From the NCBI GenBank assembly GCA_014843695.1, contig CM026391.1, positions 22,165,518 to 22,229,517 on the forward strand: a stretch of 64,000 bases of DNA, written 5' to 3'. Origin of the DNA: Archivesica marissinica (lineage: Eukaryota > Mollusca > Bivalvia > Venerida > Vesicomyidae). The notes below the pieces were generated by a model. That model searched no databases, was not told the DNA's origin, and saw nothing but the letters and a program-made list of their open reading frames with translations. Shown here piece after piece: positions 51,742 to 63,360 of this stretch (the first letter of the stretch is position 1; each line of letters starts with the position of its first letter). The position numbers and the translations under genes were made by a program.

Positions 51742-52546
51742 CAGCTTGCTACTTGATGCAGTATAATAGATGTATATCATGTGGAGTTTGCTACTGGAGA
51801 TGGGGATACAGTATAACAGATGTATATCATGTGGAGCTTGGTGATGGAGATAGGGATGTAGTATAACAGATGTATATCATGTGGAGCTTGTTGATGGAGA
51901 TAGGGATACAGTATAACAGATGTATATCATGTGGAGCTTGCTACTGGAGATAGGGATACAGTATAACACATGTATATCATGTGGAACTTGCTACTGGAGA
52001 TAGGGATACAGTACAACAGATGTATATCATGTGGAGCTTGTTGATAGAGATGGGGATGTAGTATAACAGATGTATATCATGTGAAGCTTGTTGATGGAGA
52101 TAGGGATGTAGTATAACAGATGTATATCATGTGAAGCTTGTTGATGGAGATAGGGATGTAGTACAACAGATGTATATCATGTGGAGCTTGATGATGGAGA
52201 TAGGGATGTAGTATAACATATATATATCATGTGGAGCTTGTTGATGGAGATGGGGATGCAGTATAACAGATGTATATCATGTGGAGCTTGCTACTGGAGA
52301 TAGGGATACAGTATAACAGATGTATATCATGTGGAGCTTGCTACTGGAGATATGGATACAGTATAACAGATGTATATCATGTGGAGCTTGCTACTGGAGA
52401 TAGGGATACAGTATAACAGATGTATATCATGTGAAGCTTGCTACTGGAGATAGGGATACAGTATAACAGATGTATATCATGTGAATCTTGCTGCTGGAGA
52501 TATGGATACAGTATAACAGATGTATATCATGTGGAGCTTACTACTG
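51742..52546. repeat. 50-bp minisatellite (about 16 copies)
   Basis: Tandem 50-bp units with core TATAACAGATGTATATCATG and TGGAGATAGGGATACAG. Two unit types are interspersed: GCTACTGGAGA...GATACAG and TTGATGGAGA...GATGTAG. The first and last units are diverged, as expected at array edges. It begins about 105 bp after the LINE 1 tail. Confidence 0.95.
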
Positions 52547-53084
52547 AATTCATAGAAACAGTTCAGCCATCTTGCACTAAATAAAACGTTATTAGCTCAT
52601 ATAGCACGTGGTGTAAATATAACACTGTCATTAACCACAATATGAACTATGACCATTTTTGTAAACTGAAAATTACCACAAATTAATTATCTAATTATAA
52701 AAAACTATCAACCGATAAGCATTTGTAATGTGTTCTATAGTCTACAACTGAACGTGTATCCACGGACGCTTGGGTTTGGACAAGTGTTTTCGGGAATAAA
52801 TTCAATGGGCAAACAACATAGATCTAGATCAGCTGCGGTGCATCACCGTGTCTGATCAGGATCTATGTTATTTGCTATTCGGACATGTGCGTCAGAAGAG
52901 CAATCAGCATACAGCTGGCACATTCTGTCCTGTCTGATCGGGTTCTCTGCTTTTTGCAAAGTCGCTTTATACGACTTTGGTATTAAAAGAGTTACGACAG
53001 TTTATAGTGGGTTAAAGTTGTAAATTGTTGGTGTTACAACCATCTGTTCAAACTGTGTCCATGAATTATGTATGCACAACACAT
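52547..53084. other. Intergenic sequence with a hairpin
   Basis: Unique AT-rich DNA. At about 52816-52868 AACATAGATCTAGATCAG faces CTGATCAGGATCTATGTT, an imperfect stem of about 17 bp around a GC-rich loop. It may be part of an old dispersed repeat. No ORF is supported. Confidence 0.5.
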
Positions 53085-53552
53085 TTATAACTGCTTGAAG
53101 AAGTGGGATGAAACTTGTGTGGGATGAATAACGCCATATGAAGTGTATTTGATCAACTTGCCTTTTATTTCTTTAATTTCATTATGATGCTCATCTGTAT
53201 ATTCCTCCACATGTCTTTGCTCTTCCGCCACATGACTTTGCTCTTCCTCCACATGACTTTGCTCTTCCTCCACATGACTTTGCTCTTCCTCCACATGACT
53301 TTGCTCTTCCTCAACATGACTTTGCTCTTCCTCCACATGACTTTGCTCTTCCTCCACATGACTTTGCTCTTCCTCCACATGTCTTTGCTCTTCCTCCACA
53401 TGTCTTTGCTCTTCCTCCACATGACTTTGCTCTTCCTCCACATGTCTTTGCTCTTCCTCCACATGACTTTGCTCTTCCTCCACATGTCTTTGCTCTTCCT
53501 CCACATGACTTTGCTCTTCCTCACTGTCCCGGTTGTTTTCTTCAGTGATGGG
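53085..53552 (-). CDS. Possible C-terminal exon with a Glu-rich heptad repeat, cut by gap
   Basis: The minus strand is open from the gap edge to a stop at 53085. It reads PITEENNRDSEEEQSHV, then about 15 copies of the seven-residue repeat VEEEQSH or VEEEQRH, and a non-repetitive tail with EEYTDEHHNEIKEIKGK and VSSHFFKQL. The repeat is highly charged and would form a long helix if expressed. The DNA is a 21-bp tandem repeat (CTTCCTCCACATGACTTTGC), and the opposite strand is also open, so the reading could be accidental. The acidic, non-repetitive flanks on both sides support coding slightly. No homologue is recognised, and the upstream part is hidden in the gap. Confidence 0.3.
   Translation of the reverse strand, partial: PITEENNRDSEEEQSHVEEEQRHVEEEQSHVEEEQRHVEEEQSHVEEEQRHVEEEQRHVEEEQSHVEEEQSHVEEEQSHVEEEQSHVEEEQSHVEEEQSHVEEEQSHVAEEQRHVEEYTDEHHNEIKEIKGKLIKYTSYGVIHPTQVSSHFFKQL
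53203..53523. repeat. 21-bp tandem repeat (about 15 copies)
   Basis: Units of 21 bp, CTTCCTCCACATGACTTTGC plus T, with ATGACTT and ATGTCTT subtypes in irregular order. Edge units have CGCCAC and CTCAAC variants. The period is three-fold and the array is open in more than one frame. Confidence 0.95.
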
Positions 53553-54552
53553 NNNNNNNNNNNNNNNNNNNNNNNNNNNNNNNNNNNNNNNNNNNNNNNN
53601 NNNNNNNNNNNNNNNNNNNNNNNNNNNNNNNNNNNNNNNNNNNNNNNNNNNNNNNNNNNNNNNNNNNNNNNNNNNNNNNNNNNNNNNNNNNNNNNNNNNN
53701 NNNNNNNNNNNNNNNNNNNNNNNNNNNNNNNNNNNNNNNNNNNNNNNNNNNNNNNNNNNNNNNNNNNNNNNNNNNNNNNNNNNNNNNNNNNNNNNNNNNN
53801 NNNNNNNNNNNNNNNNNNNNNNNNNNNNNNNNNNNNNNNNNNNNNNNNNNNNNNNNNNNNNNNNNNNNNNNNNNNNNNNNNNNNNNNNNNNNNNNNNNNN
53901 NNNNNNNNNNNNNNNNNNNNNNNNNNNNNNNNNNNNNNNNNNNNNNNNNNNNNNNNNNNNNNNNNNNNNNNNNNNNNNNNNNNNNNNNNNNNNNNNNNNN
54001 NNNNNNNNNNNNNNNNNNNNNNNNNNNNNNNNNNNNNNNNNNNNNNNNNNNNNNNNNNNNNNNNNNNNNNNNNNNNNNNNNNNNNNNNNNNNNNNNNNNN
54101 NNNNNNNNNNNNNNNNNNNNNNNNNNNNNNNNNNNNNNNNNNNNNNNNNNNNNNNNNNNNNNNNNNNNNNNNNNNNNNNNNNNNNNNNNNNNNNNNNNNN
54201 NNNNNNNNNNNNNNNNNNNNNNNNNNNNNNNNNNNNNNNNNNNNNNNNNNNNNNNNNNNNNNNNNNNNNNNNNNNNNNNNNNNNNNNNNNNNNNNNNNNN
54301 NNNNNNNNNNNNNNNNNNNNNNNNNNNNNNNNNNNNNNNNNNNNNNNNNNNNNNNNNNNNNNNNNNNNNNNNNNNNNNNNNNNNNNNNNNNNNNNNNNNN
54401 NNNNNNNNNNNNNNNNNNNNNNNNNNNNNNNNNNNNNNNNNNNNNNNNNNNNNNNNNNNNNNNNNNNNNNNNNNNNNNNNNNNNNNNNNNNNNNNNNNNN
54501 NNNNNNNNNNNNNNNNNNNNNNNNNNNNNNNNNNNNNNNNNNNNNNNNNNNN
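53553..54552. other. Assembly gap (1000 N)
   Basis: Exactly 1000 N. The right flank is an AT dinucleotide run, the likely cause of the break. Confidence 0.99.
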
Positions 54553-54974
54553 ATATATATATATATACTCTTTATTTCCACTTTGCAGTGATTATTCACA
54601 TATTTATGACAACAGAACAAACAGTACATAGAAATATAAACAGAATATCAATACTTCAAATTCTATATATACAAATGATATGAACATGTTTGTAAAAGGC
54701 ATTCGAAAAATGTGTCAAAAGAATGCCTATTCCAGAAAGTGTATCACAGAATGTAGCCGGTCCAGTGATTGGGTCAATCCCTACCTACGAGGCTCCTGCT
54801 ACACCTGTGACACCCTCCCCAGAACAAACTTCGTTTCACACACAATTCGAAAGTTTTACACAAATGAAATTACAATGTTCACATAGCATATGTTAATGCT
54901 GCTAACCCAATTGTTACGTGCGTATGACACATGTTATTCGTGTATAGAATACAATATAATTCGTTGCAAATTCA
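54553..54974 (+). repeat. Left arm of a 0.42-kb inverted repeat
   Basis: Starts in an (AT)n run at the gap edge and reads ACTCTTTATTTCCACTTTGC through to TCGTTGCAAATTCA. The reverse complement lies at 57047-57503 with only a few differences. One frame is open from about 54702 to a TAA near 54895 and reads as a Pro/Thr-rich C-terminus (SIPTYEAPATPVTPSPEQTS); the right arm has a stop in that frame (CAA to TAA), so coding function is doubtful. Confidence 0.85.
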
Positions 54975-55501
54975 TAAAGGAGTGTTTTCTTCAAACGCCG
55001 CTGCATTTGGTTTTCGACATTTCCTCCCGCGTAAGGGGTGATGACGTTATTTGTTATGGAAAATATCAATCTAGTGCATACATGAACAAAAGTTGTAACT
55101 GATCAATAATTTTATTTATTTTGTCAAATAAAACTACAGAATAGTAATTGAAACGCTACTTAACAGAAAAACAAGACGTACAAGAGATTATCTGATTCTA
55201 AAAATAGCTCACTTCCGCGAATTCGCACGGTATTTTTTACAAACATCACGTGACTTTCATTCATAAAACTGTACACGCATTGTATAAATGGAATAGCCAA
55301 AACACGGTGCGCGCGCAGCATAGTTCAAGATAGGTATATCGCGGAATAACCCGCGGTAGATTTTACTCTAAAAGTATGTATGTTATTAGCTGGGTCGTGT
55401 TGGAATAGAGAATAACACTACATATAGCCACAGTGTACATCAGCTGTTATCCTAATGTGTAGGTTTTTCTCTCATAAATACAATACTCAACGTATGAAGT
55501 G

Positions 55502-55669
55502 TCACTTGGTCACAGATGAGATTAATAAACATATACTGTTGTTTTGCCGATATAATGCCATATGGAGAACCACACTTTGGATGAAACTCTCTAAGTGTCT
55601 AGGTACCAGTCCATTTAAAAGCTTCTGCTCACTCACCAGATCTACAACTCGTTGAAATGCTTCGTGGTT
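55502..55669 (-). other. Short exon-like open segment, unrecognised
   Basis: The minus strand is open for 55 codons and reads AFQRVVDLVSEQKLLNGLVP, then RHLESFIQSVVLHMALYRQ. The composition looks like a helical protein segment, not random AT-rich DNA, but I recognise no family. A donor-like GATCTG|GTGAGT lies inside it, so any exon might end early. Length and isolation make this weak. Confidence 0.15.
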
Positions 55670-56390
55670 TTACAACATTTCAATTGACAGACGATCAGAG
55701 TGGCAAGTTTTAAAGTGTTTCTACAGTCCCGCCTATTACATGAATTGGTTATAAGATAGTACTAAACACGTATACGTGACAGCATGTATATCTATCCTAC
55801 TCTGCACACAACTCTCTTATAGTTTCGCTTCGATAAGTGGGTAACACTTGCAGTACTGTAAGACATAATGAAACTAATGAATGTACTTTGTCTTTTATTG
55901 TAATTTACTGTATACCGTATAAATAAAATATAAGTGTGTAATACAATACTACAGTGATATGCATACATGTATGTTAACTATCCGGGCGAAATGTTTACTA
56001 AATAGTATAACGGCCCTTTGTTTAAAATTATCTATAAAAGATTAACTTCAATCACTTACGATTAAGGGTCGAAGTATTACAAAATGTACACAATCTGTTG
56101 CGAGCATACATACTATGTTATGTATATTAAAATAGATGTTTATTTCTGTTGCTTAATGAATATGTATATAATTGTAAAATATTTCGCCGATTAAATGTTC
56201 TGATAATTTATATGTAACATGTTTGTAATACTATGCTCTTCAATATTAGAGGATACATAAATAATTTATATATAGCATTTTGATGATTATATCCGGGTAT
56301 TTATCCGTGCCTAAAATACTGTTGAGATTGACACTCAGGGTCATCATCCGCCAATATTAGCTGGAATAGCTGGAAAGTCGCCGTATGACA

Positions 56391-56450
56391 CGCACGCACG
56401 CACGCACGCACGTACGCACGCACGCACGCACACACGCACACCCCCACACA
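56391..56450. repeat. (ACGC)n microsatellite
   Basis: About 12 repeats of CACG/ACGC with one GTACGC interruption, grading into CACACGCACACC. Confidence 0.95.
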
Positions 56451-57046
56451 CGTGGGAGAATGCCACCAAGCGATTTCAAAGAACACACCACATATTCTAA
56501 TGCAAGAAAATATTGCTCAACTCATAAACCGTAACTGTTACAGAGTCCTGTAAACAGATCAAATCCAGATTGTATTCTAAATAAGGTCAAAAGAAGCGTG
56601 AAGTGATTCCCTTGATGAACTACTACCATATAATAACACTACCATTAACATCATTGATGTGACGATAGTTGATACACACTAATATTTATAAACATCATTA
56701 TGGCTTTTCTTATCTTTATGAGCGCAACTTCATTTACAATTATTTTATATTGATCGCATTCAATAATTCCGTGTCTCTTGACACAATATTGTCTTATTAT
56801 TACACGCATACTGGCCTTGAAGTTGACTTTATCTTATTTTATTGCTCATATAAGCGACGGGCAGTTTAGAAAACAACAAAATAAAAATTCATCCTATATA
56901 TCACCGGATTTACAAACAAGACAATATATTCGGTTACTATCTATTCTAGCATTACTATTACCATCCAATCTCCATTTTAAGTTAATTTTGTAAAACAGTA
57001 ACTCTCGGTATACTGTCATACATTTGTATTCAAGTTAGTTCGAACT

Positions 57047-57452
57047 TGAATTTGCAACGAATTATATTGTATTCTATACACGAATAACATGTGTCATACG
57101 CACGTAACAATTGGGTTAGCAGCATTAACATATGCTATGTGAACATTGTAATTTCATTTGTGTAAAACTTTCGAATTGTGTGTGAAACGAAGTTTATTCT
57201 GGGGAGGGTGTCACAGGTGTAGCAGGAGCCTCGTAGGTAGGGATTGACCCAATCACTGGACCGGCTACATTCTGTGATACACTTTCTGGAATAGGCATTC
57301 TTTTGATACATTTTTCGAATGCCTTTTACAAACATGTTCATATCATTTGTATATATAGAATTTGAAGTATTGATATTCTGTTTATATTTCTATGTACTGT
57401 TTGTTCTGTTGTCATAAATATGTGAATAATCACTGCAAAGTGGAAATAAAGA

Positions 57453-57503
<51 letters not shown>
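57047..57503 (-). repeat. Right arm of the 0.42-kb inverted repeat with (AT)n end
   Basis: The reverse complement of 54553-54974, ending in an (AT) run of about 25 repeats (57455-57503). Differences seen include TGTATCAAAAG for TGTGTCAAAAG and AGAATAAACTT for AGAACAAACTT. It begins TGAATTTGCAACGAATT at the loop side. Both arms end in the same AT microsatellite on the outside. Confidence 0.88.
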
Positions 57504-57508
<5 letters not shown>

Positions 57509-58633
57509 AGATACAGTGAGTAATCAAAAATTAATGACGTTTTATTAAACACCTTGTACTGAGTACATAGTTTCGAACTAGCTGAAACAGAATGGAACCA
57601 TGGCTGAAATGGTCAATACGTTTTTGCTTAACTAACAAATGAAATGATTTCAGATCAACACTATTTGGATTGTTCTAAACATAAGAAAATCCTGTACCAT
57701 CGATCAACGATTTTGCATTAGTAATCCAGTTAGTTTTAACTTCTAAGCAAACTTTCTGAAATCGTTGTCACAGCTCCATCAATGTTTTCCATAAACGTTC
57801 CTACGGATAATGCAATACATACAGTTCACGCCATGAGCAGTCGTTAAGGTCCTGTTCAAACTGACTGTCACACTTACTAACTGACTGTCACAAGATGCTA
57901 TCATACAAGTATATCCGGCACAAAATCAGTATTACACAAGCTTCGCAGTAAAAAATCCTATCTTTTTTTAGTTTTTTAATATTTCAAATGTACATTGTTG
58001 AAAAATATATAATTTTATTTACTCTAGGTTAGTCTTTATATCGACTCTCTTCTAAATCCATTTCTCCGTAACATATAACAACATTGAAATGAATGCGCAA
58101 ACATCACTTTTAGTATGTTGTATTGATATTGTTGACATAAAAAAATACAATTCAGTTTTTTTTGGACAGGACTATATCGAATTACAAGAGAATACATATA
58201 TAATGATCACAGTTGCTACAACATGATTTTTGCACAGTTCAGTATTAATATATACATTGTAACGCTGGGGAGCAGCCGCTAATTAAAACTAACAATACAT
58301 TAACATGAACACGATTAATATGAAAACAGAGTCTGAAGACCAATTTGTACCGCACACTAAAGCTCAACTAAGAAATAGTTTATAAAAATAAAAATATCAA
58401 CCTCGTTGATTGTGAGTGAAATAATTAACAGCTGCTTCTCAGGGGAAATAAAAACAGCACCCAGTTAGATGACTATATACTAGCCATTAATATTTACACA
58501 CAAGTTATTTCCTAGAATATTAAAACATGTTTTGGCAAAATACCAATCAAAGATGGGTGTGTGCAAACAGTAGTATTAACTTGGCATCATGAGCCGTAAT
58601 ATTATATGTTAGGTCTAGATTCTAGATTATATG
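57504..58633. other. Intergenic sequence, nothing recognised
   Basis: About 1.1 kb of AT-rich DNA. A CTGACTGTCACA duplicate occurs near 57860-57895. No ORF above background, no exon with splice sites, no RNA gene seen. Confidence 0.5.
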
Positions 58634-58818
58634 TTTTTCAAAACATAGCTGTAGCTGGCTTACGGAAGATCGCTGGTTCTACCCTGGTACCTGTCCGTGC
58701 ATGCAATATAGCTCGAATGGGCAGCCGGGGTGTTCTTCCATCAATAACATTAATAGCTTGAGAAACGCCATATGACTTAAGCTGTTGGTGCGAGATTAAA
58801 CGCCAAGAAACAAATAAC
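58634..58818 (+). mobile_element. SINE fragment (family 3), head missing
   Basis: Contains ATCGCTGGTTCTACCCTGG, CCGGGGTGTTCTTCC and the 3' part CATATGACTTAAGCTGTTGG followed by TGCGAGATTAAACGCCAAG. The core matches the SINE at 59966-60205 and the fragment at 38158. No A or B box remains. Confidence 0.55.
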
Positions 58819-58866
58819 CATATAAAACATTATAAGCTTGTTGAAACGAATTTATTCGTAAGACAT

Positions 58867-59935
58867 CATTAATGCAATACTGTAGACATTATATAAGCAA
58901 GAGTGTGAACATCATGTAAGTAACAATATAGACATCATATAAGCAACAATATTAACATCATATAAGCAACAGTGTGGACATCATATAAGCAACAGTGTGG
59001 ACATCATATAGGCAACAGTGTGGACATCATATAGGCAACAGTGTGGACATCATATAGGCAACAGTGTGGACATCATATAAGCAACAGTGTGGACATCATA
59101 TAAGCAACAGTGTGGACATCATATAAGCAACAGTGTGGACATCATATAGGCAACAGTGTGGACATCATATAAGCAACAGTGTGGACATCATATAGGCAAC
59201 AGTGTGGACATCATATAGGCAACAGTGTGGACATCATATAGGCAACAGTGTGGACATCATATAAGCAACAATATTAACATCATATAAGCAACAATATTAA
59301 CATCATATAAGCAACAATATTAACATCATATAAGCAACAGTGTGGACATCATATAAGCAACAGTGTGGACATCATATAAGCAACAGTGTGGACATCATAT
59401 AGGTAACAATATAAACATTATATAAGCAACAGTGTGGACATCATATAAGCAACATCTTGGACATCATATAAGCAACAGCTTGGACATCATATAAGCAACA
59501 GCTTGGACATCATATAAGCAACAGTATGGACATCATATAAGCAACAGTATGGACATCATATAAGCAACAGCTTGGACATCATATAAGCAACAGCGTGGAC
59601 ATCATATAAGCAACAGCGTGGACATCATATAAGCAACAGCGTGGACATCATATAAGCAACAGTGTGGACATCATATAAGCAACAGTGTGGACATCATATA
59701 AGTAACAATATAAACATTATATAAGCAACAGCTTGGACATCATATAAGCAACAGTGTGGACATCATATAAGTAACAGTGTATACATCATATAAGCAACAG
59801 TGTGGACATCATATAGGTAACAGTGTATACATCATATAAGCAACAATGTGGACATCATATAAGCAACATTGTGGACATCATACAGGTAACAATATAGACA
59901 TCATATATTTAACAGCGTGGACATCATAGACTACA
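58867..59935. repeat. 23-bp minisatellite (about 46 copies)
   Basis: Units of 23 bp with AGCAACAGTGTGGACATCAT and ATA. Subtypes: ATAAGCA or ATAGGCA, GTGTGG, GCTTGG, GCGTGG, and ATATTAA. Like units are clustered, indicating local homogenisation. The array begins about 50 bp after a SINE fragment and ends about 30 bp before another SINE. Confidence 0.95.
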
Positions 59936-59965
59936 TGTTATTTATTTATTTATTTGTTTTTCTTA

Positions 59966-60205
59966 TTGGGTTTAAAAATCCAACAGCATAGCTACTCTCC
60001 TTATATTATTGGAGGAGGACTATGCCGGGTGGCCTTCTGAGCAGTATACAATGCACGCACGGGCACCCAGGTAGAACCACCGACCTTCCTCAAGTCAGCT
60101 TGATAGTTTCACCATATGAAAGAATTCAGTGGGATTCGAACCTACAGCGGCGAGGGGCAATTGACTTGAAGGCAACGACCTAAAACCACTAGTCCACGGA
60201 GGCAC
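59966..60205 (-). mobile_element. tRNA-derived SINE (family 3), minus strand
   Basis: On the minus strand: head TGTGCCTCCGTGGACTAGTGG (A box region), a long variable arm, B box GGTTCGAATCCCAC, core GTCGGTGGTTCTACCTGGGT, then GGCATAGTCCTCCTCC and a tail TGCTGTTGGATTTTTAAACC. The long arm between the boxes suggests a Leu/Ser-type tRNA ancestor. The plus-strand 3' edge merges with TTTATTTATTTATTTG, an AT-rich tail. Confidence 0.78.
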
Positions 60206-61048
60206 AGACTATTATGTACCGGTATTTTGAGGGCTTTATGGAAAATTTACCTTTTCTTCGACGTTAAATAAAGTCTTTATTACTATTATTATTGTATATG
60301 AAATTTTAAGTATACTTAACATTTAATGAACTACGGGAACTCTATGTAGCTCATGTATTCCTGGATAGCATGTCCAGCATACGCATTGCACCGACCTTCT
60401 CTCAATGACCTACTCCTGGCTTGCAAGATACTGTTTCGTGTCAAAAACGTACACAAAATAAATCCTAGACATTCATTTTGTCTGAAACACAGTAATCAAA
60501 ATAGTAAGTGCTGCAAATTGTTTTCAAAGATATCAATCGATTTCATTTACAGCAACACTATACATTCACGAATAGCTAGTGGCGGGCATGGACAATTTAA
60601 TGTCAGAGCTGGTATACTGTTGACATTAACTAACAATGAAAGGTAACTTGTGAGTACAAAACCTACTCCAGAAGGGATCAGAAGGGATCAGAAGGGACAT
60701 ATAATTCATTAACCTAGTGCTACGGATTCAAAAATAAAAGTATATCATCCTTACAAAACAATCATAATAGTTACTTCCCTTTGTAAATTATTTTTTAATC
60801 TGCATGAAGCGAAAACGTTAGAGTGGCTATATAAATGTTGTAATGGAAACGTGCTCCTATTTGTATGTTTGTATGACAATTGCAAGTTATTTATCGCAAC
60901 GGAACCACCGCTATGCACCGTATATAATGTCGATGTAGGTACTGCTGTATGATATAGGCCTACCATATTCACTTCATTGCCTAATATATATGAGCAATAG
61001 GCATACTGGGAAATCGACTCATTATGTCAATGTAATTATCGAGAGCAC
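60206..61048. other. Intergenic sequence, nothing recognised
   Basis: AT-rich unique DNA. Three near-copies of CAGAAGGGAT lie at about 60668-60698. A 97-codon open frame at 60353-60646 has no recognisable motif and no support as a gene. Confidence 0.5.
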
Positions 61049-61131
61049 TAAATATGTTATCTTTCTCCACGACTGTAAATATGTTATCTTTCTCCACGAC
61101 TGTAAATATGTTATCTTTCTCCACGACTGTA
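61049..61131. repeat. 27-bp tandem triplicate
   Basis: Three adjacent, nearly perfect copies of a 27-bp unit containing ATGTTATCTTTCTCCACGAC. Confidence 0.95.
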
Positions 61132-61327
61132 GTCTCATCTCATCTACTCAACAATTAAATGCTCGTTTTCCGCGTTCCATCGAACAGCTGTACAACAACT
61201 GAAATGATTGACAATTGTCATACCAGAAATACAACATTCAATTGTTATAATTTCAATTAATATTTACAAATTACAAAACAAGTTGTCTTTTTGATTCGCC
61301 ACACCATACAAAAAGCAGTACGCTATG

Positions 61328-63360
61328 GATATTCAGTTTCAGTTTCAGAGTTTATTGGCATTAAACACAATTGTTCGTCGCCTATACAACATGTACGACG
61401 GACAGTACATAATATACAATTACAATATAATACATGAGAAAAGCATGAAAACAAAATTAAAATTAATGGGTATCGTAGTTTGAAAATATATAATAAATAT
61501 ACATACGTAAATGTGTTCATTGACAACTACCCTCTAATAACAGATGCTTGGTAAATATATTTTGATAATTTTTTTATAATACTACTTTGTGAACATTGTA
61601 ACAATGACTTAAACTTATTCAAGTTAGGCAAATGACAATAATAATGTGGTAAACAGTTGTTTCTTACTTCTGTATAGAATGGACATACTAATAAAAAGTG
61701 ATATTCAGTTTCAATACAATTCATATTGCATTTCGTACAAATTCTCTGGTTTCTATCAATATTTCTATGACGACCTTCTATGAGTAAATTATGAGCAGAA
61801 CATCGAAATCTAGACAAGTTAATTCTATAACTAACATTTTTAACACAGGATAAATACTTTTCTGGTTGGAAATATGTTTTAAACATGCAATAGGTTTCAA
61901 GTTTAGGTAGATTTCTAAGGTCTGAGAACCACTGCTGTAGATATTGATCATGTATACACTTTATTACACTCTGTATGTGTACATTTGTTACAACTGCACT
62001 ATTCCATAAATAGGAAAACCCTAGGTTGTCTAAGAGTGTTTTAACATCGTTTGACCATTTATTTATATAATTACCATTCATATCACGCATATTATACAAT
62101 TTATACACAAGACAATTTGGACATTTAGATATTTTATACCAATATCTAACTATTCTAACCTTACGAATTACAGATAATGGAACACGTCCAAACTCGCCAT
62201 ATACTGTTGCATTTGTTGTCTGCTGTCGCACTTGTAATATTTGTTTAAGAAATTTTAAATGCAAACGTTCGACGTCAGAAGCTTTATGGAAACCCCATAC
62301 TTCACATCCATAGTTTAGAATTGAGGCGATCATGGAGTCAAATAACTTAACTTTTTCCGACAATTCAAAAGATAAAACATCAAACAAGGAATTAAGAGAA
62401 AACAAAGCTCTCATTGCTTGCTGTGAAAGCGCTTTTTGTGTTTGGTAAAAACTACCATTAGCAGATAATGTTACACCTAGGTATGTGAATTTTGTAACAA
62501 TATTTAACTTGTAATTATTATATGACACTACAATATGTTCAGGTCTGTTGCCCTTTTTAAACACCATAACAACAGTTTTATCAATATTTACACTAATGTC
62601 CCAATTGTTGCAATACATATGTAGATTATTTAACAAACGTTGTAAACCTTCTTTAGAATAAGACATTAGAACAGTATCATCAGCAAATAATAATAACAAC
62701 ATACGAAGTTCATCAATACTAACGGTGTGGTGTCTATTGTATTATCGTAAATTGACTGGTACATATCGTTGATAAAGAATAGAAATAGCAACGGTGATAA
62801 TGGTTCGCCTTGCTTTACACCTTTGACACAGTCAAAATTGTCAGTGTAAGTTCCATTAATACGTACACATGATTTTACACTCTCGTATATTTTTTGCAAC
62901 ATATTAACTAATTTAGTTGAAGCTCCATACTGTAATAGCTTAAACCAAATACCGTTTCTGTACACTACATCGAAAGCTTTACGAAAATCAACGAAAGCAC
63001 AATAAAGTTTCTTCTTTTCTAGACAAATAACTTTGTCTATAATCGAGGTTAAAACAAAAATACAATCTACAGTGCTTTTGTCTTTACGAAAACCAAACTG
63101 AAAATCTGATAAGAGTTCATTTGCCTCAGCCCATTTTCGAAGACGTGTATCCAGCACAATTGAAAATATTTTCGAAAAAATACTGGTAAGCGTAATACCC
63201 CTATAATTATTTACATTATTTAGATCTCCTTTCTTAGGAACAGGAACAATGACACCTCTGGTCCAACTAACTGGATACATACAATTTATATACATGTGGT
63301 TAAAAAGCTTACATAATAATGGCGCCAGTGTATCTTTGCATTCAATAAACATTTCAGGAG
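61328..63360 (-). mobile_element. 5'-truncated non-LTR retrotransposon (LINE 2), minus strand
   Basis: It encodes most of a reverse transcriptase and a C-terminal knuckle, lacks the endonuclease and any ORF1, and ends in a 3' UTR of about 200 bp with ACTGAAACTGAAACTGAAT repeats, a short-repeat tail unlike the A tail of LINE 1. The RT sequence is clearly of another clade (FVDFRKAFD, GVKQGEPLSP). The 5' end passes directly into a SINE head at 63361. A single frameshift lies just before the catalytic motif. Confidence 0.82.
61527..63360 (-). pseudogene. LINE 2 reverse transcriptase, truncated and frameshifted
   Basis: The upstream part (to about 62728) contains VIVPVPKKGDLNNVNNYRGI, LSDFQFGFRKDKST, CAFVDFRKAFDVV and GVKQGEPLSPLLFLFFINDM: RT fingers and palm. 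A one-base shift follows DNTIDTTP; the next frame reads SIDELRMLLLLFADDTVLMS with the catalytic FADD box, then thumb sequence (NIDKTVVMVF, TYLGVTLSANGSF), a conserved ILNYGCEVWGFH and GEFGRVPLSVIRKVR region, and a terminal knuckle CTKCNMNCIETEYHFLLVC. It ends SVIRG at 61527. With the shift bridged by eye, no other stop was seen over about 600 codons, so the copy is fairly young. Clade not assigned. Confidence 0.85.

Larger units (their letters stand above)
54975..57046. other. 2.07-kb loop between inverted arms
   Basis: AT-rich unique sequence. It holds an (ACGC)n microsatellite at 56391-56450 and one short minus-strand open segment at 55502-55669 with protein-like composition. No recognisable transposase, terminal motif or RNA gene. 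Just outside both arms the sequence is unrelated on either side, as far as the gap allows. Confidence 0.5.

Noticed and set aside
60353..60646. 97-codon ORF
   Set aside because: No motif, no splice context, and length within chance range for the region.
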